A stretch of DNA of 33,610 nucleotides from JAIBJN01 sp963775395 (GTDB taxonomy: Bacteria > Actinomycetota > Thermoleophilia > Gaiellales > Gaiellaceae). The position numbers were made by a program, and so were the translations under genes. The DNA is taken from the NCBI GenBank assembly GCA_963775395.1, contig CAVZIX010000012.1, positions 1-33,610 of the forward strand. The letters are read 5' to 3'. The notes beneath the pieces are model-generated. The model was not told where the DNA came from, did no database searches, and worked only from the letters and a program-made list of their open reading frames with translations. Shown here one piece after another: positions 16,687 to 24,672 of the stretch (within the stretch, counting starts at the first letter, position 1; every line of letters begins with the position of its first letter).

Positions 16687-17814
16687 CCGACTGGAACAGC
16701 ATCGTCCGCAGGTCGCTGATCGGCCTCGAGCCCTACCGGCCCGGCGCGAGCCTCGACGAGCTGAAGGAGGCCTACGGCCTCGACGAGATCGTGAAGCTGA
16801 ACTGGAACGAGGGCCTGGAAGGCCCGTTCCCGGGCGTCGAGGAGGAGGTCGTCGCCGAGCTCGAGCGCGCCTGGATCTACCCGGCGGAGGCGTACTCCGA
16901 CCTGCGCGAGAGCGTGGCCGCCTGGCTGGGAACGTCGCCCGAGCGGATCGTGCCGAGCCACGGCATCCAGGCGCTGATCGCCACGGTCGCGCACGCCTTC
17001 CTCGACCCCGGCGACTACGTCGTGCTGACGACTCCGACGTACGGCCTCTACGCGACGACGTGCGCCGGCGCCGGGGCCAGGGTCGTCGAGGTGCCGAGCC
17101 GCGACCTGCGCCACGACGTCGACGCGCTCGCCGCTGCCGCGCGCGAGACGAACGCCAGGCTGGTCTGGCTCTGCGACCCCAACAACCCGACCGGCGCCCT
17201 GGTCGAGCGCGACGAGTGGGAGCGCCTTCTCGACGGTCTCCCCGAGCGCTGCGCGATCGTCGTCGACGAGGCCTACGTCGAAGTACGTCGACCCGAGCGT
17301 GCGCCTCGACCGCCTGGCCGACGTGGAGGCCGGGGCGCCGATCGTCGTCATGCGCACCTTCTCGAAGATCTTCGGCCTCGCGGGCCTGCGCCTCGGCTAC
17401 GCGGTCGTCGGAGAGCAGCTTGCCGAGCTCCTCGACGTCGTCCAGGAGCCCTTCAACGTCAACCGGGCCGCCCTGGCCGCCGGCCGGGCGAGCCTGCGCC
17501 GGACCGAGCTCGTCGAGAGCCGCAGGCTGGCGAACGTTCAGGGACGCGAGCGCCTGGCCGAGCGCCTGCGCGAGGCAGGTGCGACGCCCTACCCCTCGCA
17601 GGCGAACTTCCTGCTCGTGGACGTCGGCGTGGACGACCTCGCTCTCACGGACGGGCTGGCGCGCAGGGGCTTTCTCGTCCGCGCCGGCAGCGAGTTCGGG
17701 CTCTCCGGGTTCGTCCGCATCACGACCGGCCCGCTGCCGGTCATGGAGCGGGTGGCGGCGGAAGTGGCCGACTTGCGGGAGAAACTCTCGGCAGCGGAGT
17801 CGCCTGCCGCTTGA
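16683..17814 (+). CDS. Class I/II aminotransferase (HisC-like), one frameshift
   Basis: PLP enzyme of fold type I, about 376 aa, the size of histidinol-phosphate aminotransferase relatives. It shows KLNWNEGLEGPFP near the N-terminus (family: KLxxNENP), AEAYSDLRESVAAWLG, the DPNNPTGALV cofactor motif, VVDEAYVE with the PLP-ring Asp, and TFSKIFGLAGLRLGY with the Schiff-base Lys. An extra A at about 17281 interrupts the frame right after DEAYVE; the protein continues YVDPSVRLDRLADVEAGAP. The final part contains GFVRITTGPLPVM. GTG 16683 overlaps the stop of the TPP enzyme. A true His-biosynthesis role is unlikely, since no his genes are nearby. The context suggests an amino acid or amine catabolic transaminase. 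Confidence 0.87.
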
Positions 17815-17840
17815 CTTTGCCGGGCGGCGGAGCGTTGAAT
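17811..17840 (+). promoter_or_regulatory. Possible internal promoter before the Pot-type importer genes
   Basis: TTGACT (17811-17816) and TTGAAT (17835-17840) are spaced by 18 bp, close to a sigma-70 layout. The -35 box overlaps the aminotransferase stop. If used, transcription would start after ATG 17839, and the binding protein would begin at the next in-frame ATG, 17857. This is weak evidence in such GC-rich DNA and rests on the motif match alone. Confidence 0.25.
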
Positions 17841-19179
17841 GCTCCTTCCGCCTGGCATGCCCCATCCGAAGGACCGATCTGGGCTCACGCGAGGGCAGCT
17901 GCTCCGCGGCGCTGCCGTAGCCGCTGCAGGCGTCGGCGTGGCCGGCGGTTTGGCGGCCTGCGAGAACACGACCGAGCCGGTCGCGGTCGGCTGCGAGACG
18001 GGCGAGGCGGGCTCGCCGCTCGTCGTCCCCAAGCCCGTGGGCCCGGCCGGGCTGCCGCTTCCGCGCACTGACAACAGCGTCACGTGGGCGGTCGTCGAGG
18101 ACAACCCGACGATCGCCGACGAGCTGCCGCCCGAGACCGGGAGCACCCTGCGGCTCTTCAACTACGCGGACTACCTCTACCCGGACCTCATGCGCCGGTT
18201 CGAGCAGGCGAACGACTGCAAGGTCGAGCTCGCGACGTACAACTCGGCGGACGAGGCGATCGCCAAGCTCCAGTCGGGCGCGGTCCCGTACGACGTCATC
18301 CTCGGGCTCTCCGGCTCGAACATCGTGAACCTGATGGCGTTGCAGCTCCTGCAGCCGCTCAACCACACCTACCTGCCGAACCTGGAGGCGAACATCTGGC
18401 CCGCGCTCGCCGACCCGTTCTACGACCGCGGCTCCCACTACACCGTGCCCTACGTCGTCTGGTCGGACGGGATCGGCTGGCGCAACGACCTGATCTCCGT
18501 CGACATCCCCGAGCTCGACGTCCCCTGGGACATCTTCTGGGAGTCCCAGGAGTGGCGCGGCAAGGTCGGGCTGCTGGACGACAAGCGCGACGGGCTCTCC
18601 ATGCCGATGCAGCGCGACGCCCTGACCGAGGGCCGGATCGCCGACCTCAACACCGAGGACCCGGAGATCGTCGCCAAGGCCGGCGAGGACCTCCAGCAGC
18701 TGACCGAGATCTGCAACATCCAGGTCGAGATCACCGACTACCAGACGCTCCCCGAGGGGACGATGTACCTCCACCACTCGTGGTCGGGCGACCTCCTCGC
18801 CGGCGCCTTCTACTACATGCCGAGCGGCGTCTCGCCCGACGTCCTCTCGTACTGGTGGCCCGAGACGGGCGGCGTCGTCCAGAACGACTTCCTCGCCGTC
18901 ACCCGCGAAGCGGAGAGCCCCGTCCTCGCGCACATGTTCCTCAACTTCCTGCTCGAGGAGACGATCGCCTACGAGAACTTCACGCAGTTCAACGGCTACG
19001 TCCCGCCGCAGAACGGGATCGACGCCGAGTCGCTCGTGTCCGAAGGGCTCATCCCGGAGACGCTGGCGCCGGCCGTCGTGCGGCCCGACCAGTTCCTCGC
19101 CAACCAGGAGCTGCTCCAGCTGACGGTCGAGGGTGAGCGGCTCTGGGACCAGGCCTGGTCGGCGTTTAGGGCCGGCTAG
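17839..19179 (+). CDS. potD: PotD/F-like ABC substrate-binding lipoprotein (spermidine/putrescine type)
   Basis: Extracellular binding protein, 446 aa, intact. The signal segment TRGQLLRGAAVAAAGVGVAG ends in lipobox LAAC. Relatives usually have a twin-arginine TRRQLLRG here, and the second Arg is Gly in this copy, so export by Tat or Sec is unclear. The mature protein shows the PotD fold: STLRLFNYADYLYPDLMRRF, QSGAVPYDVILGLSG, YTVPYVVWSDGIGW and YLHHSWSGDLLAGAFYY. ATG 17839 has GGAG at 17829-17832 six bases upstream; ATG 17857 is an alternative. It is followed by two permeases and an ATPase. PotD-type proteins bind cationic amines (polyamines, some betaines). That fits the nearby demethylation-type enzymes, but the ligand is not readable. 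The symbol is family-level. Confidence 0.9.
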   Translation: MLLPPGMPHPKDRSGLTRGQLLRGAAVAAAGVGVAGGLAACENTTEPVAVGCETGEAGSPLVVPKPVGPAGLPLPRTDNSVTWAVVEDNPTIADELPPETGSTLRLFNYADYLYPDLMRRFEQANDCKVELATYNSADEAIAKLQSGAVPYDVILGLSGSNIVNLMALQLLQPLNHTYLPNLEANIWPALADPFYDRGSHYTVPYVVWSDGIGWRNDLISVDIPELDVPWDIFWESQEWRGKVGLLDDKRDGLSMPMQRDALTEGRIADLNTEDPEIVAKAGEDLQQLTEICNIQVEITDYQTLPEGTMYLHHSWSGDLLAGAFYYMPSGVSPDVLSYWWPETGGVVQNDFLAVTREAESPVLAHMFLNFLLEETIAYENFTQFNGYVPPQNGIDAESLVSEGLIPETLAPAVVRPDQFLANQELLQLTVEGERLWDQAWSAFRAG

Positions 19180-19183
19180 CCCG

Positions 19184-20101
19184 ATGGAGTCCCGCTGGAT
19201 CTGGCGGCTGCTCGCGCTTCCGGGCGTCGCCTGGCTCTCGGTCTTCTTCCTCGTCGCCTTCTACGCGGTGCTGTGCGTCGCGTTCGGCAACCAGAACACG
19301 CTCAACGAGCCGGTCCCCACGTGGAACCCGCTCGACTGGAACGTGGGCTACATCGACGAGGTGCTGCAGAACATCCGCGACGGCGGGCAGTACCTGACGC
19401 TCTTCCTCCGCACGTTCGTCTACGTGCTGATCGCGATCGTGCCTCTCGCTGCTCATCGGCTATCCGGTCGCCTACTACGCGGCGCGCCATGCCGGTCGCT
19501 GGGGCGGCGTGATCCTGCTCCTGCTCGTGCTCCCGTGGTGGATCAACTACCTCATGCGGATGCTCGCGTGGATCAACCTCCTCTCGCCCGACGGGTGGGC
19601 GACGCGCTTCCTGGACGTGCTCCAGATCGACCGGCTGTTCGTGGCGATCGGCCTGCTCGAGACGGAAGGTGCCTGGCTCCAGGGGCAGCCGGTGACGGTG
19701 ATCCTGGCGCTCGTCTACGGGTACGTCCCGTTCCTGATCCTCCCGCTCTACGCCGCTCTCGACCGGATCGACCAGCGCCACATCGAGGCCGCCCGCGACC
19801 TGGGCGCGAGCCCCTTCGCAGGCGTTTCCGCCGCGTCACCCTGCCGCTCTCGATGCCGGGAATCCTCGCCGGTCTCGTCCTGATCGCACTGCCGATGTTC
19901 GGGGACTACTACACGAACGACCTCGTCTCCGGCTCGCCGAACACCTCCATGATCGGGAACCAGATCGACCAGTTCACGCGCCAGGGCTCGCAGAAGGTGG
20001 CCGGCGCCGTGCTCACGATCCTCCTCGCGGCCGTCCTGCTCGTCGTCATGCTCTACTACCTCCGCCAGACGAGGCGGGCGGGTCAGGAGGCGCGGGCGTG
20101 A
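19184..20101 (+). CDS. potB: PotB-like ABC transporter permease, frameshifted
   Basis: Membrane subunit, about 304 aa. It opens with a basic/aromatic stretch and helix LLALPGVAWLSVFFLVAFYA, typical of PotB/PotH proteins. A first shift near 19440 (apparent inserted base) leads to LSLLIGYPVAYYAARHAGRW and PWWINYLMRMLAWINLL, the PotB signature region. A second change near 19822-19832 lies inside the EAA coupling loop HIEAARDLGASPFAG / FRRVTLPLSMPGI. The final part includes MFGDYYTNDLVSGSPNTSMI. ATG 19184 is four bases after the binding-protein stop. Stop TGA 20099-20101 is overlapped by GTG 20098 of a mini-ORF. All helices remain readable, so the breaks are probably sequence errors. Confidence 0.87.
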   Translation: MESRWIWRLLALPGVAWLSVFFLVAFYAVLCVAFGNQNTLNEPVPTWNPLDWNVGYIDEVLQNIRDGGQYLTLFLRTFVYVLIAIVPLAAHRLSGRLLRGAPCRSLGRRDPAPARAPVVDQLPHADARVDQPPLARRVGDALPGRAPDRPAVRGDRPARDGRCLAPGAAGDGDPGARLRVRPVPDPPALRRSRPDRPAPHRGRPRPGREPLRRRFRRVTLPLSMPGILAGLVLIALPMFGDYYTNDLVSGSPNTSMIGNQIDQFTRQGSQKVAGAVLTILLAAVLLVVMLYYLRQTRRAGQEARA

Positions 20102-20126
20102 GCGTCGCTCGCCTTCGGCTCGCTCC
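20098..20126 (+). repeat. 29-nt intercistronic repeat, copy 2
   Basis: Same block as 5608-5636 with two substitutions, ending in the shared 19-nt core CTCGCCTTCGGCTCGCTCC. It begins GAGCGTCGCTC after the GT, where GAGC and GCTC can pair across GTC or GAGCG can pair with the distal CGCTC, giving mutually exclusive folds. Both copies also share GGCCCrTGA at their 3' junction (5659-5667 and 20146-20154), although the sequence between block and junction differs. Confidence 0.75.
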
Positions 20127-20154
20127 CCAGGTTCACGGGCTGGTGGGCCCGTGA
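20098..20154 (+). CDS. Coupled mini-ORF, 18 aa (MSVARLRLAPQVHGLVGP), copy 2
   Basis: Second occurrence of the mini-ORF seen at 5608. GTG 20098 overlaps the stop of the PotB-like gene (GTGA), and its TGA (20152-20154) overlaps the GTG start (20151) of the PotC-like gene. A good ribosome binding site, GGAGG at 20086-20090, sits seven bases upstream of the GTG, so this copy could be translated on its own. It matches copy 1 in MSVxRLRLAP, one His and the terminal VGP. Its length differs from copy 1 by exactly one codon, which preserves frame and the stop/start overlap. Role unknown; see the hairpin that follows. Confidence 0.55.
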   Translation: MSVARLRLAPQVHGLVGP

Positions 20155-20159
20155 ACTGG
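20127..20159 (+). promoter_or_regulatory. Hairpin sequestering the start codon of the PotC-like gene
   Basis: GTTCACGGGC (20131-20140) is the perfect reverse complement of GCCCGTGAAC (20147-20156), with loop TGGTGG. Allowing one bulged G at 20131, the stem extends by CCAG (20127-20130) with CTGG (20156-20159) to thirteen pairs. The right arm contains the GTG start (20151) of the downstream permease and the stop of the mini-ORF. The only ribosome-site-like bases, GGTGG at 20142-20146, form the loop. The stem is strong and G/C rich, so translation of the permease probably needs a ribosome arriving from the mini-ORF. Confidence 0.65.
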
Positions 20160-21007
20160 CTCCGCAACCCCTGGGGGAAGCCGCGGTTCCTGCCGATCGT
20201 GACCGGGCTCTACATCTTCTGGTCGATCGTCCCCGTCGTCGTCGCGGTGCTGTTCGCCTTCAACGACGGCCGCTCGCGGACGACGTGGCAGGGCTTCTCG
20301 ACGCGCTGGTTCTACGGCACGCCTGGGAGCGTCCGCGAGGACCCGGCCCTCTTCTCGGCTCTCGAGCACACGCTGCTGCTGGCCGTGCTGTGCGTCGCGG
20401 TGGCCGTGCCGCTCGGCGTCGCGCTCGCCCTCGGGCTTCAGCGCTGGCGCGGGCATCGGAAGCGGCGCGGTCAACGGGCTGATGCTGCTCCCGCTCGTGA
20501 CGCCGGAGCTGGTCATGGGCGTCGCGCTCCTGCTCCTCTTCCTGCAGATCTTCAACGGCTGGGGCCTGGGAACGACCGCGCAGGCGATCGGGCAGGTGAC
20601 CTTCGCCGTCTCGTACGTGGTCGTCATCGTCCGGGGGCGGCTCGTGACGCTGGGGCGCGACCTGGAGGAGGCCGCCGCCGACCTGGGCGCGCCGGCGACC
20701 TCGCGGCTCACGCGGGTCGTCCTCCCGCTGCTCGCGCCCGCGATCATCGCGAGCGCCGGAGTCGTGTTCGCGCTCTCCATCGACGACTTCGTCATCACCC
20801 AGTACCTCGCGGCGGGCGCGGACACGAACACGGTGTCGATGCTGCTCTACGCGACGGCCCGCGGCGCACCGACCCCGGCGCTGAACGCGCTCGCCTCGAT
20901 CACGCTCGTGATCACGCTGGCGACGGTCGCGCTGGCGTACCTTGTCTACAGACGCTTCGCGGGGGCCGGGCAGGCCTCGGAGGCGGCGACGTTGGGAGAG
21001 ATCGCCA

Positions 21008-21018
<11 letters not shown>
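20151..21018 (+). CDS. potC: PotC-like ABC transporter permease, one frameshift
   Basis: Second permease of the importer, about 288 aa. The first frame gives MNWLRNPWGKPRFLPIVTGL, helix IFWSIVPVVVAVLFAFNDGR and LEHTLLLAVLCVAVAVPLGV. An extra G near 20453 then shifts the frame to GIGSGAVNGLMLLPLVTPELVMG (split at 20 residues after GI), a typical PotC/PotI segment. The coupling loop reads LEEAAADLGAPATSRLTRVV, and FALSIDDFVITQYLAAGADT is the classic PotC signature. The start GTG lies inside a hairpin and overlaps the mini-ORF stop. The stop TAA 21016-21018 lies just inside the start of the ATPase gene. It is functionally complete once the frameshift is corrected. Confidence 0.88.
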
Positions 21019-22181
<1,163 letters not shown>

Positions 22182-22192
<11 letters not shown>

Positions 22193-23571
22193 GGCCACCG
22201 TCGTCGAGATCGACCGCGAGCGAATCAAGGAGCTGACCGAGCGCGAGGAGCGCAGGCTGAACGAGCGCACCGGCGGCTCGAGCGCCATGTACGAGCGCGC
22301 GCGCAAGACCCTCTCCGGCGGCGTCGCCTCGTCGTACCAGGTGCGCGCCCCCTGGCCGATCTACCTCGAGCGCGGTCAGGGCGCCAAGGTCTGGGACGTC
22401 GACGGGAACGAGCTCCTGGACTTCCACAACGGCTTCGGGTCGATGGTGCAGGGCCATGCCCATCCCGCGATCGAGAAGGCCGTGGCGGAGCGCTACCGCC
22501 TCGGCACGCACTTCGCCGCGCCGACCGAGGACGGGGTCGCGGTCGGCGAGGAGCTGGCGCGACGCTGGGGCCTCCCGAAGTGGCGCTACACGAACTCGGG
22601 CTCCGAGGCGACGATGGACGCGATCCGGATCGCGCGCGCCGTCACCGGCCGGGACACGATCGTGAAGATCTTCGGCTCCTACCACGGCCACCACGACTAC
22701 GTGATGGTCTCGATCGGCGTCCCGTACGACCAGATCGGCGACCGGGACAACTACGAGTCGCTGCCCTACGGCGCCGGCATCCCGCAGTCCGTCGCCGACC
22801 TGACCATCGCCGTGCCCTTCAACGACGCCGGCGCGATGGAGCGCCGGATCGAGCGCCTGATCGAGGAGGGCCGCAAGCCCGCCTGCGTGATCATGGAGGC
22901 GGCGATGATGAACCTCGGGGTCGTGCTCCCCGAGCCCGGCTACCTCGAGGCGGTTCGCGAGCTCACGCGCAAGCACGGGATCGTCCTCATCTTCGACGAG
23001 GTCAAGACCGGCCTCTGCATCGCTCCCGGCGGCGCGACCGAGCGCTTCGGCGTCGAGCCCGACATGGTCACGCTCGCCAAGACGCTGGGCGGCGGCCTTC
23101 CCTCGGGCGCGATCGGCGGCACCGAGGAGGTCTTCGAGGTCGTCGAGGACGAGCGCGTCTACCAGGTGGGGACGTACAACGGGAACCCGCTCTCGATGGC
23201 GGCGGCGCGCGCCAGCCTCCCCGAGGTGATGACGCCGGAGGCCTACGAGCACCTCGACGCACTCAACGACCGCATCCTCGCCGGGTGCCAGGGCGTGATC
23301 GAGCGCTACGGGCTGCTCCGGCTACGCGGTCGGCGTCGGCGCCAAGGGCTGCGTGACCTTCTCCCCGGAGAAGATCGTCGACTACGAGACCTACAAGGCG
23401 AACCAGGACGGCGAGCTCGCCGACCTCGCCTGGCTCTACAACATGAACCGCGGCATCTTCATGACGCCCGGCCGCGAGGAGGAGTGGACGCTCTCGGTCG
23501 TGCACTCCTTCGAGGACTGCGACGCGTTCGTCGCCGCCTTCGAGGAGATGGCGGCGGATCTGACCGCGTAG
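22182..23571 (+). CDS. Class III aminotransferase (glutamate-1-semialdehyde aminomutase-like), one frameshift
   Basis: PLP enzyme of subgroup II aminotransferases, about 462 aa. It reads KTLSGGVASSYQVRAPWPIY, FHNGFGSMVQGHAHPAI and TNSGSEATMDAIRIARA (phosphate-binding loop), then GSYHGHHDYV, IFDEVKTGLCIAPGG (cofactor Asp) and TLAKTLGGGLPSGAIGG with the Schiff-base Lys. An inserted base near 23318 shifts the last 84 residues, which continue GYAVGVGAKGCVTFSPEKIV. The N-terminus overlaps the ATPase gene by eleven bases, so it belongs to the importer operon. No heme genes are nearby, making a catabolic transaminase or aminomutase for the imported amine more likely than GSA aminomutase proper. Confidence 0.88.
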
Positions 23572-23580
23572 AATTTGGTC

Positions 23581-24672
23581 ATGAAGACCGATCTCGGAGC
23601 CGCTCTCGCGGCCGGCGCGACGCTCCCGGCCGACTGGTACGCCGACCCGGCGATCCAGCGGCTCGAGGGCGAGCGCATCTTCGCGCGGACGTGGCAGTAC
23701 GCCGGCCGCGCCGACCGGGTTGCGAATCCCGGCGACTTCTTCACGTGCTTCGCGGGCCAGATCCCGATCGTGGTCGTCCGCGACACGGAGGGCGTCCTGC
23801 GCGGGTTCGTCAACGTCTGCCGGCACCGCGGGCACCTGATCGCGCAGGGCGACGGCAACCGCAAGGCGCTCCAGTGCCCGTACCACGCCTGGACGTACGA
23901 CCTGGACGGAACGCTGCGCAAAGCGCCGCGTTCCGAGCGTGAGCCGGACTTCGACAAGGACGGCTTCTCGATGCTGCCCGTGGCGATCGAGGCCTGGGGC
24001 CCGCTTGTCTTCGTCAACCCCGATCCGGACGCGGCCCCGCTCGCTGAGGCGCTCGGCCCGCTCCCGGACAAGGTCGCGCAGAGCGGGGTCGAGCTCGACC
24101 GCCTGCGCATCCGCGTCCGCAACGACTGGGAGATCGAGTGCGACTGGAAGGTCGCGATCGAGAACTACCTCGAGTGCTACCACTGCTCGGTCGCGCACCC
24201 CGGCTTCTCCAAGGTGCTCGACGTGGGCGCCGACGAGTACCTGTACGAGGCCGAGGGCCTCGCGCTCATGCAGTTCGCGCACGTGCGCGACTCGGTGAAG
24301 GCGAACGGCAAGGTCGCCTACCTCGCCGACGCCGACGTGGAGCAGGCGCAGTACCACATGCTCTTCCCGAACTGCACTATCAACATCGACCCGGGCCCGG
24401 GGAACATGTCCGTCGACGTCACGCGACCCGCAGGCCCCGGCCGCTGCGCCGGCTCGACGGAGTACTTCTTCTACGAGGAGGTCTCCGAGGAGACCGGCGA
24501 GGAGATGATGGCTTTCGCCAACCAGGTGGGCACCGAGGACGCGTCGCTCGTCGCCTCCGTGCAGGTCGGGCTCTCCTCCGGAATGATCCCGCACGGGCGC
24601 CTGCTGCCCTCGAGCGAGGTCCTCATCCAGCACTTCCAGCGCCTCGTGCACGACGCCCTCAGTGGCGACTAA
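23581..24672 (+). CDS. Rieske non-heme iron oxygenase, alpha subunit (carnitine/betaine N-demethylase-like)
   Basis: Terminal oxygenase of the ring-hydroxylating/quaternary-amine family, 363 aa, intact. The Rieske ligands are Cys80 and His82 (CRHRGH) and Cys99 and His102 (CPYHAW). The catalytic domain has ENYLECYHCSVAHPGF, with bridging Glu198 and iron ligands His201 and His206. The third acidic ligand is probably in VGTEDASLV. This domain layout is shared by CntA, GbcA and stachydrine demethylase, which split N-methyl groups or C-N bonds of betaines, but also by some aromatic oxygenases. The start is ATG 23581; a TTG six bases earlier is less likely. No dedicated ferredoxin reductase lies beside it. 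The stop overlaps the GTG of the flavoprotein that follows, suggesting paired function. Confidence 0.88.
   Translation: MKTDLGAALAAGATLPADWYADPAIQRLEGERIFARTWQYAGRADRVANPGDFFTCFAGQIPIVVVRDTEGVLRGFVNVCRHRGHLIAQGDGNRKALQCPYHAWTYDLDGTLRKAPRSEREPDFDKDGFSMLPVAIEAWGPLVFVNPDPDAAPLAEALGPLPDKVAQSGVELDRLRIRVRNDWEIECDWKVAIENYLECYHCSVAHPGFSKVLDVGADEYLYEAEGLALMQFAHVRDSVKANGKVAYLADADVEQAQYHMLFPNCTINIDPGPGNMSVDVTRPAGPGRCAGSTEYFFYEEVSEETGEEMMAFANQVGTEDASLVASVQVGLSSGMIPHGRLLPSSEVLIQHFQRLVHDALSGD

Noticed and set aside
16683..17814. Histidinol-phosphate aminotransferase for histidine biosynthesis
   Set aside because: Only the fold is HisC-like. It is coupled to a TPP decarboxylase-type enzyme, with no his genes nearby.
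16210..18933. Very long minus-strand open frame (907 codons) spanning three plus-strand genes
   Set aside because: It crosses several well-supported genes and reads as Arg/Ala/Gly-rich shadow sequence with no recognisable domain.
20098..20154. An alternative N-terminal extension of the PotC-like permease starting at GTG 20098
   Set aside because: That frame ends at TGA 20152-20154 and is not in frame with the permease, whose own N-terminus is typical from GTG 20151.
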